A stretch of DNA of 64,000 bases. Source: CADEED01 sp035995425. Its GTDB lineage: Bacteria; Pseudomonadota; Gammaproteobacteria; Steroidobacterales; Steroidobacteraceae. This document shows positions 25,496 through 34,376 of this stretch, piece by piece. A program made the position numbers and the translations under genes. The stretch lies in NCBI GenBank assembly GCA_035995425.1, contig DASYKM010000222.1:37915-101914 (forward strand). Direction: 5' to 3'. The notes beneath the pieces are model-generated. The model was not told the DNA's origin and did not search any database. It saw nothing but the letters and a program-made list of their open reading frames with translations. The first letter of the stretch is position 1, and every line of letters begins with the position of its first letter.

Positions 25496-26713
25496 ATGTC
25501 TACGCCAGTCGCTCTGCAAATGGAGCACATCTACAAGAAGTTCAAACGCGGTGAGCGCCACGATTCGCTGCGCGACCTCATTCCGGCGCTCGCGCGTCGG
25601 GCTTTTTCCAAGGTCAAGATGGTTCCCGAACTCAAGGAACAGGAATTCTGGGCCCTGCGCGACATCAATTTCAGCATCGGCAAGGGCGAGGCCGTCGGCA
25701 TCATCGGCCACAACGGCGCCGGCAAGAGCACGATGCTCAAGCACCTCTCCGGCATCATGAAACCGACCCAGGGCAAGATCACCGTCAATGGCCGGCTCTC
25801 CGCGCTGATCGAAGTCGGTGCCGGCTTTCACCAGGATCTCACCGGCCGCGAGAACGTGTTCCTGAACGGCGTCATCCTCGGCATGACGCGCGCCGAGATC
25901 CGCAGCAAGTTCGACGAGATCGTCGAGTTTTCCGGGCTGGAGGAGTTCATCGACACGCCGGTCAAGCGCTACTCCTCCGGCATGTTCGCGCGCCTCGGCT
26001 TCTCGGTCGCGGTGCACATGGAACCCGACATCCTGATCATCGACGAAGTGCTGAGCGTCGGCGATTTCGTATTCCAGGCCAAGGGCGTCGAGAAGATGCG
26101 CTCGGTGCTCAAGAGCGGCGCGACGGTGATTTTCGTGTCGCACAACCTGCGTGCCGTGGCGGACCTGTGCGAACGCGCCATCCTGATGCGCAAGGGACAA
26201 CTGATCGAGGACGGCCCGACGTCGAGCGTGATCCACACGTACATGGAACAGGCGAAGCTGGTGCGCGCCGACGACGCCTCGAAGGACGTCATGATCGAGT
26301 CGGTCCTGGTGCGTGGCTCGGACAGCCTGCGCTTTGATTTCGAGAGCGGCGAAACGATTCGCGTCGAGGTGACGCTGCGCGCGCGTCGCGATGTGAACAA
26401 GGTCGCCTGCGTGCTGCAGCTGCTCGACGACAAGTACTACGAAGTCTTCAACACCTCGACGGAACGGCTCGGCGAGCCCCCGCTCAATCTCAAGGCGGGC
26501 GAGCGGCACAAGTACGAATTCGACCTGCAGCTTCACCTCGCGCGCGGCAATTTTCACCTGAGCACGCTGCTCTATCGCTACGACGTCGGCACTGTTTTCG
26601 ATCAGATCCAGCCGGCGGCGACCCTGCTCATCACCAGCAAGGTCGACGTGCGCGGCATCGTGAATCTGGATCCGCGCGTCGTTTCGTCGACTGGGCTGCC
26701 GGCCATCGCATGA
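25496..26713 (+). CDS. ABC exporter ATP-binding protein (Wzt-like) with C-terminal glycan-binding domain
   Basis: This 405-residue protein has its ABC domain at ~1-245: Walker A GHNGAGKS, signature KRYSSGMFARLG (the SSGM form usual in Wzt/TagH proteins), Walker B ILIIDEVLSVGD, and switch His in VSHNL. Residues ~255-400 form a beta-sandwich extension of the Wzt C-terminal type, which in O9a-like systems recognises the glycan's chain terminus before export. The ATG at 25496 follows the permease stop by 11 nt. The presence of the extension suggests that chain length is capped by a terminal residue, at least for one glycan in this locus. Confidence 0.92.
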   Translation: MSTPVALQMEHIYKKFKRGERHDSLRDLIPALARRAFSKVKMVPELKEQEFWALRDINFSIGKGEAVGIIGHNGAGKSTMLKHLSGIMKPTQGKITVNGRLSALIEVGAGFHQDLTGRENVFLNGVILGMTRAEIRSKFDEIVEFSGLEEFIDTPVKRYSSGMFARLGFSVAVHMEPDILIIDEVLSVGDFVFQAKGVEKMRSVLKSGATVIFVSHNLRAVADLCERAILMRKGQLIEDGPTSSVIHTYMEQAKLVRADDASKDVMIESVLVRGSDSLRFDFESGETIRVEVTLRARRDVNKVACVLQLLDDKYYEVFNTSTERLGEPPLNLKAGERHKYEFDLQLHLARGNFHLSTLLYRYDVGTVFDQIQPAATLLITSKVDVRGIVNLDPRVVSSTGLPAIA

Positions 26714-27609
26714 ACACGGGGGTTCCGGGAGCCGCGCAGATCACGATCGGCATGCCGGTTTACAACGGCGCGGCGCATGTGCGCGCCGCCATCGACAGTC
26801 TGCTCGCGCAGACTTTCCGCGATTTCGAACTGCTGATTTCCGACAACGGCTCGACCGACGCGACTGCGGCCATCTGCGAGGAATACGTGCGCCGCGATGC
26901 GCGCGTACGCTACGTGCGTCAGCCGGAAAACCGCGGCGCCACGTTCAACTGGAACTTCGTCGCGCGGCAGGCACGCAGCCCCTACTTCAAGTGGGCCGCA
27001 GGCAACGACATCTGCCCGCCGTACATGCTCGAACACTGCCTACAGGAATTGCGCGCTCATCCTGAATTCGCCCTGTGCTACGGCAATACTGCGCAAATCG
27101 ACGATAGCGGTGCGGTTTTTGGCCAACAGGAAAGTGACCCCGAGATTCTCGACGCCTCCGCGTGCACACGGTTCGTCCGGGTCACCAACGAGCTCATCTG
27201 CAACAACGCCCAGAGCGGGCTCATCCGCATGAGTGCCCTGCGCAAGACGCGCCTCGACCGCGAATATCTCGACGGGGACATGGTGTTGATGGCAGAGCTC
27301 GCGTTGTACGGTGGTTTTCGCAAGCTGGAGGAAGTCTTTCTGTTTCGGCGGCTCGACCGGGGCTCGTTCTCATCGCTGCTGCCGGATGCCGAGCGACAGC
27401 GCATGCTCACGGCGCGAACCTCGACACGATGGCCACCAGTTCTGCGACGCCACCTCGACCGCGTCTTCACGGTGTGCCGCGCATCGTTGCCATGGCGAGA
27501 GAAGCGCGGAGCACTGGGCTATGTCCTGCGCTCGGCCTATTGGGACCGCACCAACATCGCATCCGGCGTACGCAATTCCTTGTTTCCGCCGCGAGTGGCC
27601 CAGCGCTGA
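26710..27609 (+). CDS. Glycosyltransferase family 2
   Basis: This GT-A enzyme has 299 residues. ITIGMPVYNGAAHV starts the nucleotide-binding fold, followed by DFELLISDNGSTDAT. The usual DxD region is represented by AAGNDICPPYMLEHC. No membrane segment is evident. The start overlaps the Wzt stop (ATGA) and its stop overlaps the next gene, so it is translationally coupled in the export operon. Donor and acceptor are unknown. Confidence 0.9.
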   Translation: MNTGVPGAAQITIGMPVYNGAAHVRAAIDSLLAQTFRDFELLISDNGSTDATAAICEEYVRRDARVRYVRQPENRGATFNWNFVARQARSPYFKWAAGNDICPPYMLEHCLQELRAHPEFALCYGNTAQIDDSGAVFGQQESDPEILDASACTRFVRVTNELICNNAQSGLIRMSALRKTRLDREYLDGDMVLMAELALYGGFRKLEEVFLFRRLDRGSFSSLLPDAERQRMLTARTSTRWPPVLRRHLDRVFTVCRASLPWREKRGALGYVLRSAYWDRTNIASGVRNSLFPPRVAQR

Positions 27610-29498
27610 TGTGTGGAATTTGCGGGTTTCTGGTCAAGGACGGACTCATCTCCGAAGACCGTCTGCTGGCGATGAACGATCGCATAACGCGGCGCGGGCC
27701 CGACGGTGCCGGACACTTCTACGACGGCTCGGTGGGCCTGGCGATGCGCCGACTGGCGATCATCGACCTGAACGGCGGCCGGCAACCCATCTTCAATGAA
27801 GACCGCACGGTCTGCGTGGTCTTCAACGGCGAGATCTACAATTACCGCCAGCTGCGCCGCACGCTCGAATCGAAAGGCCATCGCTTCGCGACGGACAGCG
27901 ACACCGAAGTGCTGGTGCACCTCTACGAAGAGCACGGCGCCGACCTCCCCTCGCATCTCGAAGGCATGTTCGCCTTCGCGCTCTGGGACCTGAAGACCCG
28001 CACGCTGCTGCTCGGTCGCGACCGGCTCGGCATCAAGCCGCTGTTCATCGCCCGAACCTCCGCGGGCATCGTCTTCGGCTCCGAGATCAAGTGTTTGCTG
28101 GCGAGCGGCGCCGTGTCCACCGAAATGGATTTCCAGGCGCTCGATGAATATTTCACTTACACCAACGTACCCTGCCCGCGCACTATCTACCGCGACATCC
28201 GCCAACTGGCGCCGGGCGCGACGCTGACCTGTCGGGCCGACGGATTCGAACAGCAAGCGACCTACTGGCGGCTTCCGCAAGGCACGGACGATTCGCGCAG
28301 CGAATCCGAATGGCATGCAGACTGCGAAACGGCGCTGCGCGCCGCGGTCGAGAGCCACCTGGTGAGCGACGTGCCGGTCGGCGCGTTCCTCTCCGGAGGT
28401 GTCGACAGCGGCGTCATGGTGGCGATGATGGCGGACATACTCGGCAAGCCCGTCGAGACCTTCACCGTCGGCTTCAACAACGCCGGCTCATCGTTCATCG
28501 ATGAACGCGTCTACGCGCGCGCGCTGGCGACGCGCTACGGTCTCAATCATCACGAAATCGACGTCACGCCGAATTTCGAAGAAATCGTTGCCGACGTCGT
28601 GACCGCGTTCGATCAGCCGTTCGCCGACGACTCGGTCGTGCCGTCTTACTACGTCTCGAAAATTGCCGGGTCCAAGGTCAAGGTGGCGCTCACCGGGTTG
28701 GGCGGCGACGAATTGTTTGGCGGCTACCGGCGCCATCTCGGCGTCGTGCTCGCCGAACGCTATTCCGGCGTGCCGCGCTGGCTGCGTGAACGCGTGGTGC
28801 GGCCCCTCATTCAATCCATTCCCGAATCGGCGAACTCCAGCGATGCGGTCGACCATCTGAAGCGCTTCGTGCGCGCCGCATCCATGGACGCGCCGGCGCG
28901 CTACCAGGACAACATGGCGACGCTCTCGTGGATCACGCGCAATGAGCTGTACAAGCCGGATGTCGCGGGCCGCATGGACGCCGCGCAGACGGCGCAGGTG
29001 ATGTGCGGGCCGTTCCAGGAAGGCAGGATCGCCTCGCAGCTGGAGCGCGCACTGCGCACCGATCTTCAGACCTACCTGATGGACGACATCCTGACGCTCT
29101 CGGATCGCCTGAGCATGTGGCACTCGCTCGAGCTGCGCGTGCCGTACCTGGACCACCGGCTGGTGGAACTGACGGCGCGCATGCCCGCCTCGCTCAAGGT
29201 GCGCGGCTTCAAGCAGAAATATCTGCTCAAGCGCATCGCCGAACGCTGGCTGCCGCGCGACATGATCTACCACAAGAAGCAGGGATTCGAAGCTCCCATG
29301 GGACGCTGGCTGCGAGGCCCACTGCTGCCGTTTTTCGACAGCGTGGTGAGCCGCGATTCCATCGAGCGCGATGGGCTGTTCAATTTCGCGACCATCCGCA
29401 AGCTTCGCGACGAGCACGTGGGATTGAAGAAGAAGCACAGCAAGATCCTGTTCTCGCTCCTGATGTTCCAGCTCTGGCGCGCCGGCGCCGCGCACTGA
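27609..29498 (+). CDS. Asparagine synthetase-like amidotransferase (XrtA-system amidotransferase type)
   Basis: This 629-residue AsnB-like protein has Cys2 (MCGICGF) as the N-terminal glutaminase nucleophile; the glutaminase domain runs to about residue 200. The synthetase domain contains the PPi-loop AFLSGGVDSGVMVAMM and the GLGGDELFGGYRRH region. In exosortase A loci, paralogues of AsnB of this length are thought to amidate uronic acids or other polysaccharide components rather than make asparagine. Its start overlaps the previous stop, and its stop overlaps the next ATG. The context supports a polysaccharide role but the substrate is inferred. Confidence 0.9.
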   Translation: MCGICGFLVKDGLISEDRLLAMNDRITRRGPDGAGHFYDGSVGLAMRRLAIIDLNGGRQPIFNEDRTVCVVFNGEIYNYRQLRRTLESKGHRFATDSDTEVLVHLYEEHGADLPSHLEGMFAFALWDLKTRTLLLGRDRLGIKPLFIARTSAGIVFGSEIKCLLASGAVSTEMDFQALDEYFTYTNVPCPRTIYRDIRQLAPGATLTCRADGFEQQATYWRLPQGTDDSRSESEWHADCETALRAAVESHLVSDVPVGAFLSGGVDSGVMVAMMADILGKPVETFTVGFNNAGSSFIDERVYARALATRYGLNHHEIDVTPNFEEIVADVVTAFDQPFADDSVVPSYYVSKIAGSKVKVALTGLGGDELFGGYRRHLGVVLAERYSGVPRWLRERVVRPLIQSIPESANSSDAVDHLKRFVRAASMDAPARYQDNMATLSWITRNELYKPDVAGRMDAAQTAQVMCGPFQEGRIASQLERALRTDLQTYLMDDILTLSDRLSMWHSLELRVPYLDHRLVELTARMPASLKVRGFKQKYLLKRIAERWLPRDMIYHKKQGFEAPMGRWLRGPLLPFFDSVVSRDSIERDGLFNFATIRKLRDEHVGLKKKHSKILFSLLMFQLWRAGAAH

Positions 29499-30502
29499 TG
29501 ATCGAGCCGGGCTCACCCGCCGCCGATTCGGTGTTCCTGACATGGGTCGATCACCGCCGCACCACCGAGATCGCCCAGCACCTCGGCATGACGCGGATGG
29601 TGCTCACCTCGCCGCGGCGCGGATTCGCCCGCTACCTCACTCTCGCGGGCCGGACCATCGGCGCGCTGCGGCGCGCGCGCCCGCGCCTGGTGATGGTCCA
29701 GAGCCCGTCACTGGTGCTGTCGCTGCTGGCCCTGGCGCTGCGCCCGTTCCTGCGCTACGCGCTGATCGTCGATGCGCACAACGAAGCGGTTGAACCCTAT
29801 CTACATCCGGGCGCGCTCATCCGGATGCTCACCTATCTGGTCCTGCGCCGCGCGGCGCTGGTCGTGGTGTCGAATCCCGCCCTCGTGTCGCGGGTCGAAT
29901 CGCGCGGCGGACGCGCGCTGAGTCTGCCGGATCGCATTCCCACCGCGCCGGAACATGCCGCGGCCGCCAGGGATGCCAGTGCCTTCCAGATCGTGGTGAT
30001 CTCGACTTTCGCCGACGATGAGCCCATCGAGTCCGTCATCGAGTCCGCACGCTCCGCCGCGGACGGCGTGCGCTACGCCATCACCGGCAACCCGGCGCGC
30101 CTGCCCGCCCGCGTGCGCGACGCGCTCCCGGCCAACGTGCGGCTGACCGGATTCCTGCCCGAGGAAGAATACTGGTCGCTGCTGGCCGCCAGCGACATCA
30201 TCATGGATCTGACTACCATGGACGACTGCCTGGTTTGCGGTGCGTACGAGGGAATGGCGGTCGGCAATCCGCTGGTGCTTTCCGGCAATCGCGCCAGCGT
30301 CGAGCTGTTTCATGACGCCGCGTTGTTCACCGACAACTCGGTCGCGTCGCTCGCGAGCGTGGTGCGCGATGCTCGCGAACGATACGCGGCACTGCGCGCG
30401 CGCATGCCCGCGGCGCGGGAGCGAATCGACCGGCTGTGGAATGCCTGCGCCGCGACCCTGGTTGCGCGGCTTCAGCAACTCGCCACGGCCGCGCGCGGCT
30501 GA
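29498..30502 (+). CDS. Glycosyltransferase (GT-B fold)
   Basis: The protein has 334 residues with the two-domain GT-B layout. The N-terminal half contains VMVQSPSLVLSLLALALRPF and YALIVDAHNEAVEPY. The C-terminal half has ITGNPARLP, VRLTGFLPEEEYWSLLAASD and the donor-site block CLVCGAYEGMAVGNPLVLSG. It resembles family 4-type enzymes of polysaccharide clusters. The ATG overlaps the amidotransferase stop (TGATG). The hydrophobic stretch near residues 65-85 may sit at the membrane. Substrate unknown. Confidence 0.83.
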   Translation: MIEPGSPAADSVFLTWVDHRRTTEIAQHLGMTRMVLTSPRRGFARYLTLAGRTIGALRRARPRLVMVQSPSLVLSLLALALRPFLRYALIVDAHNEAVEPYLHPGALIRMLTYLVLRRAALVVVSNPALVSRVESRGGRALSLPDRIPTAPEHAAAARDASAFQIVVISTFADDEPIESVIESARSAADGVRYAITGNPARLPARVRDALPANVRLTGFLPEEEYWSLLAASDIIMDLTTMDDCLVCGAYEGMAVGNPLVLSGNRASVELFHDAALFTDNSVASLASVVRDARERYAALRARMPAARERIDRLWNACAATLVARLQQLATAARG

Positions 30503-30527
30503 CACCGCCCCGTGTCGGGACACACGC

Positions 30528-31637
30528 ATGAATGACCCGACTACGTCAGAGGCGCCGCCAGCCCCACCGCCTTCGGCGGACGATTGGCGCCAACTGCAGC
30601 GTCGCAGCAATGCCGATCCGCTGTTCCTCGGCTGGGAGTGGCAACGGGTCTGGTGGCAATGCTACGGCTCGGCGTTGCCCGAGGCGCAGTTGCAGACAGT
30701 CACTGCACGCGCGGCGGACGGCGCGCTGTCAGCGCTCGCCCCGCTGTACGTGCATCGCGCCCGCCGGTTGCCACTGCTGAACCTGCGCTCGTTGCAGCTC
30801 GTCGGCGGCGCGTGGCGCGATGACCGCGTGATGCTGAGCGAATACCTCGAGCCGCTGTGCGCGACGACCGGCGGAAAACCCGGCCAGCTCCTGTCGCGGA
30901 TGGCGCAGCTCGAATGGGACGAATTCGTCGCCACGCTCACGCCGCGCGATGGCCAATTCCACGATGCGCTGCGCTCCTGGTGCACGGAGAACCGCTGGCT
31001 CTTGCGCGAGCTCGATGTCAGCGAGTCCTACCAGGCGCATCTCGGCGCGGGATTCGACGCGTACACGCGCGCCCTGCCGGCTGGCGCACGACGCCGCCTG
31101 CTGAACAACCGCGCGCGGCTTCGACAGCAGGGCGAAGTCACGCTTCGTACTCTCGACGCGGCTGATGTCATGGCCGGTCTCGACACCCTCAACGCGTTGC
31201 ACGCGCGCCGTTGGCGGCAAGCGGCCTACGACACCGGCAGGCTGGAGTTTCTGCGCGCATTGCATGCGATTCTTCCCGAGGGGGCGATGCCCATCGTCTC
31301 CCTGATGGAGGTCGCCGACAGTGTCGTTTCGGCGTTGTACGACATTCGCGTCGGCACTCGTCAATACAACCTGCAGATGGGTTTTGACCCGGCCTTCGAT
31401 CGCAGCGTGTCGCTCGGCCTGCTGCACCTGGGTCATGCAATGGAACAGGCGGCGGCGGCGCGCGTCGATTGCTACGACTTTCTCGGCGGCTCCGGCAAGC
31501 ACACCAACTACAAGGCGCGCATCAGCACCGGAACACGCGCGCTGGCGACACTGCAGGTAGTGAGGCACCCGGCCGCTTCGGCGATCTATCGTGTGCGCGA
31601 CCTCGCGCGCGGCAGGACGCCGCTCAATCCGCGTTGA
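30528..31637 (+). CDS. GNAT/FemAB-like acyltransferase of the polysaccharide operon
   Basis: The protein has 369 residues. The central LNNRARLRQQGEVTLRTLDA followed by LDTLNALHARRWRQA, and the C-terminal VVSALYDIRVGTRQYNLQMG and YDFLGGSGKHTNYKARIS, fit the Acetyltransf_6/FemAB-type double-GNAT fold found in exosortase A clusters. It probably attaches an acyl or aminoacyl group to a sugar precursor. It lies 25 nt after the glycosyltransferase and ends the plus-strand operon, overlapping the convergent gene's end by 14 nt. Confidence 0.8.
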   Translation: MNDPTTSEAPPAPPPSADDWRQLQRRSNADPLFLGWEWQRVWWQCYGSALPEAQLQTVTARAADGALSALAPLYVHRARRLPLLNLRSLQLVGGAWRDDRVMLSEYLEPLCATTGGKPGQLLSRMAQLEWDEFVATLTPRDGQFHDALRSWCTENRWLLRELDVSESYQAHLGAGFDAYTRALPAGARRRLLNNRARLRQQGEVTLRTLDAADVMAGLDTLNALHARRWRQAAYDTGRLEFLRALHAILPEGAMPIVSLMEVADSVVSALYDIRVGTRQYNLQMGFDPAFDRSVSLGLLHLGHAMEQAAAARVDCYDFLGGSGKHTNYKARISTGTRALATLQVVRHPAASAIYRVRDLARGRTPLNPR

Positions 31638-32760
31638 GCGACCGGTACAGCTCGAGGTAGGCGTCGCCCATCTTCTGCGCGGTGTGCTCGCGACCCACGG
31701 TTTCGGTGGCATGACTGGCCAGGGCTCTTGCCAGACCCTGATCGGTCGCGAGGCGCGCGATTGCGGTGGCGAGCTTTGCCACGTCGCCGACCGGCACCAG
31801 CAGCGCGCTGCGCTCGTTCACGAGGACTTCGGCGAGGCCGCCGACATCGCTGGCGACCACGGGCACGCCGGCGCCGATTGCCTCGAGCAGCGTGTAAGGC
31901 AGTCCTTCGTGCAGCGACGGCATGAGCAATGCATCCGCGTTCGCGATGAATGAGACCGCGTCGCGGCGGAACCCGGCGAAATGAACACGGCCCTCGGGCA
32001 GCAGCGAGCGCGCCAGCGATTCGAGCTCCGCGCGCAGCGGGCCATCACCGACGATCCACAAACGTACGCGCTGCGGGACGCACGCATTGGCCAGCGCGCG
32101 AATCGCAAATTCGATTCCCTTGACCGGCTCGAGGCGCCCGACCACCACCGCGTTCCAATGTCCCGCGCCGCGCGCGAGCTCGGGCGGCGGCGCATGCACG
32201 CCGATCGGCTCGACCCCGTTGACGATGACGCTGCTCGCGACTCCCGCGTGCTGCTGCGCCGCCTGCCGCGCAAGGTCGCGGGTCACGTAGACGACGTGGC
32301 CGCGCAGCAGGCGCGTGGCGAGGTTTTCGACGGCGCGGAACAATCGCGGCTTGAGATTGCGCAGCGGATTGGCGTTTTGCGCCTCCATGCCGCCGTGCTC
32401 CGTCCTGACGACGCTGAATGCCGCGTGGCGCCGCGCCAGCAGTGCGTGCGCCGCGGCCTTGTAGCCATGGACGTGCAGCACCGGGATCTGTTCGCGCGCG
32501 AGCAGCGCGCCGATGAGCCGCGCGTTGCGCAAGCTCAACGCCGGGCGCGCGGCCAGCACCAGGGTCGGGATGCCGAGCGCGCGCGCGCGCGCCGCCAGCT
32601 CGCGATCGTGGAAGCAAAGTAGATAGGCGCTGTGTCCGCCGCCGGCCAGATGCGACAACAGCAGCAGTATCTGCCGCTCGGCGCCGCCGAATATTTCGCC
32701 GGGCGCGAGCATCGCGATGCGCTGGGAATTCGCGGAAGAATTGGGCAAAGCCCCGCTCAC
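31624..32760 (-). CDS. Glycosyltransferase family 4 (XrtA-system type)
   Basis: The product has 378 residues and a GT-B fold. APGEIFGGAERQILLLLSHL opens the acceptor domain. The donor domain carries VVGRLEPVKGIEFAI, LWIVGDGPLRAELESL and the conserved E-x7-E type block PSLHEGLPYTLLEAIGAGVP. It resembles the sugar transferases associated with PEP-CTERM polysaccharide loci. It is a single gene, convergent with the GNAT-like gene and divergent from the lectin-like gene at 33145. Linkage specificity is unknown. Confidence 0.88.
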   Translation of the reverse strand: MSGALPNSSANSQRIAMLAPGEIFGGAERQILLLLSHLAGGGHSAYLLCFHDRELAARARALGIPTLVLAARPALSLRNARLIGALLAREQIPVLHVHGYKAAAHALLARRHAAFSVVRTEHGGMEAQNANPLRNLKPRLFRAVENLATRLLRGHVVYVTRDLARQAAQQHAGVASSVIVNGVEPIGVHAPPPELARGAGHWNAVVVGRLEPVKGIEFAIRALANACVPQRVRLWIVGDGPLRAELESLARSLLPEGRVHFAGFRRDAVSFIANADALLMPSLHEGLPYTLLEAIGAGVPVVASDVGGLAEVLVNERSALLVPVGDVAKLATAIARLATDQGLARALASHATETVGREHTAQKMGDAYLELYRSLNAD

Positions 32761-33144
32761 TTTTTTTCGTTTCCTGTCTCGCGCGACGTCATGAGGCGCT
32801 TCGCCGGGCGTGCACTTTTTTCAATGGTGGCCGCGCAAGCCGTGCGAAACACCCTTTCCCGCAAGGGTTTTGCGTACGCAGAGTTGCTGCGGTTGTCGCC
32901 GTACTGAGACTCTTGCGAGTCGCGGGACCCAACTCCCATACTCGCTTTAATAGTACGCAACATGTTTGCTGTCGGATAGCGACGAGGCTCGTTTCAACGC
33001 GAGCAACTGCAAGGTCGAGCGGCATTGGCCAAATGGTTCCGGGAAAGATGCGAACTGCGTCACACCTCGAAAACCTGGAACCAGCATTCGCTCGCATACC
33101 TCGTCAATCTCAATTGTATTGAACGAATGAAATTGGAGCGCCGC
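32761..33144. other. Divergent intergenic region (384 nt)
   Basis: This region holds the promoters of the glycosyltransferase gene (minus) and the lectin-like gene (plus). Visible structure: hairpin ACCCTT-N6-AAGGGT at 32851-32868, inverted repeat GACTC-TTGC-GAGTC near 32908-32921, and TGTCG-N5-CGACG at 32970-32984. I found no convincing -35/-10 or -24/-12 pair. Open frames across it look like shadows. Confidence 0.5.
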
Positions 33145-34257
33145 ATGGATATGAGCATTACCCGCAAGATCCTTCGTATAACCGCGTTGATCGCCTCTGG
33201 CTCGATACTGCACCTGGGCACCGCCAACGCCACACCGGCCGTCTCCGGGGTCAGTGGCACGGTCAGCCATGGCAGTTCCATCACCATCTCGGGTTCGGGC
33301 TTCGGCACGCGCGCCAACAACAACAGCAATTCCGATAGCTGGCAGGGTGGCAACTTCCTGATGTTTCGTTTCAAGGACTTCGAGGACGGCCAGATCAACT
33401 CGCATGGCTTCTATGCGCAGAAGGGCGACTCGCCCTGGAGCCCCAGCTCTTCCGAGCTCGGCATCCAGAACGGCGGCCCGGTCAACTCAACGAAGTACAT
33501 CAAGCGTTCGTATGTGACTGACGAGGCGGGCGGTCTTTCGGCCAACGTTTCCGGCTCGAGCAACCAGCTCTACACCACGTTCAAATTCATGATGCCCGCG
33601 AACACGCAGTCTGGAAAACTCTTCCGCTTCTACGCGACGTCACCGATGAACGACGTCTACCTATCCTCTGGCTGCACCAACAACATGGTGCGCGGATTCT
33701 CGGAATGCACCTCCGGCACCTGCTCCGGCGCCGCTACCGAGTGGGGCACCGGCCCCGCGCTCACCGCGAACCAGTGGCATCGAATCGAAGTCTGGGCGGA
33801 CGCCTCGAAGAACCAGTTCACCGTGTGGGTGAACGGCACCCAGGCGTGGACGAAATCGAACTGGCTCAACTCGAGCCTCATGATGAATGGCCATACGCTC
33901 GACTATCCGAACATGCTGGATTCCTCCTCGCGGGACGCTTCCTGCCCCGCGACCGGCTCGTACAACTACGACGACATTTACGCCGACTTCACGCAGGCGC
34001 GCGTCGAGATCAGCGATGCGGCGACGTGGTCTGCTTCGAGGACCAAGGAAATCCAGATCGCGACCGCCTGGAGCGATTCGTCGATCTCGGTCCGCGTGAA
34101 CTCCGGACAGTTCACCGCCGGCCGATCGGCCTATCTGTACGTGGTCGACGCGAACGGCACGGCCAACAGCCAGGGCATCCCGGTGACCATTGGCGGTTCA
34201 GCCGGCACTCCGCCGCCGCCAGTGAAGACGCCGAAGCCGCCCACCGGAGTGAATTGA
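33145..34257 (+). CDS. Secreted beta-sandwich (TIG plus lectin-like) protein, function unknown
   Basis: This 370-residue protein starts at 33145, with GGAG 6 nt upstream. The signal peptide is MDMSITRKILRITALIASGS-ILHLGTANA. Residues ~28-50 (VSGVSGTVSHGSSITISGSG) resemble the start of an IPT/TIG domain. Residues ~70-310 look like a concanavalin-type sandwich: FKFMMPANTQSGKLFRFYA, TANQWHRIEVWADASKNQFT and VWVNGTQAW are the pattern seen in polysaccharide lyase-like and laminin-G-like domains. The tail is Pro/Lys-rich (PPPPVKTPKPP). No catalytic motif is certain. It may bind the extracellular polysaccharide. It has no PEP-CTERM signal. Confidence 0.78.
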   Translation: MDMSITRKILRITALIASGSILHLGTANATPAVSGVSGTVSHGSSITISGSGFGTRANNNSNSDSWQGGNFLMFRFKDFEDGQINSHGFYAQKGDSPWSPSSSELGIQNGGPVNSTKYIKRSYVTDEAGGLSANVSGSSNQLYTTFKFMMPANTQSGKLFRFYATSPMNDVYLSSGCTNNMVRGFSECTSGTCSGAATEWGTGPALTANQWHRIEVWADASKNQFTVWVNGTQAWTKSNWLNSSLMMNGHTLDYPNMLDSSSRDASCPATGSYNYDDIYADFTQARVEISDAATWSASRTKEIQIATAWSDSSISVRVNSGQFTAGRSAYLYVVDANGTANSQGIPVTIGGSAGTPPPPVKTPKPPTGVN

Positions 34258-34300
34258 TCGAAGTTGACGGGCAGCGTGCCTGGCACGTGCCTTGAATCCG

Positions 34301-34336
34301 AAGAGCCCGGAGTCCCGAGACTCCGGGCTCTTTTGC
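34301..34336 (+). terminator. Rho-independent terminator after the lectin-like gene
   Basis: A perfect 12-bp stem (GAGCCCGGAGTC / GACTCCGGGCTC, loop CCGA) can be extended by two A-T pairs and is followed by TTTTGC. It lies 44 nt after the stop codon at 34257. Confidence 0.87.
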
Positions 34337-34376
34337 TTTGCAGCGCCGGCGACCGCGGGATTGGTATGCTGCCGGC

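Noticed and set aside
32851..32868. ACCCTT-N6-AAGGGT hairpin followed by TTTGCG as an intrinsic terminator
   Set aside because: No gene ends nearby in the correct orientation; it may be chance or part of a promoter region.
32970..33040. TGTCG-N5-CGACG (32970-32984) with TGGCCAAATGGTTCC (33026-33040) as a UAS and promoter for the lectin-like gene
   Set aside because: The invariant G of the -12 GC is replaced by C, and the repeat has a different half-site spacing from the three good copies.
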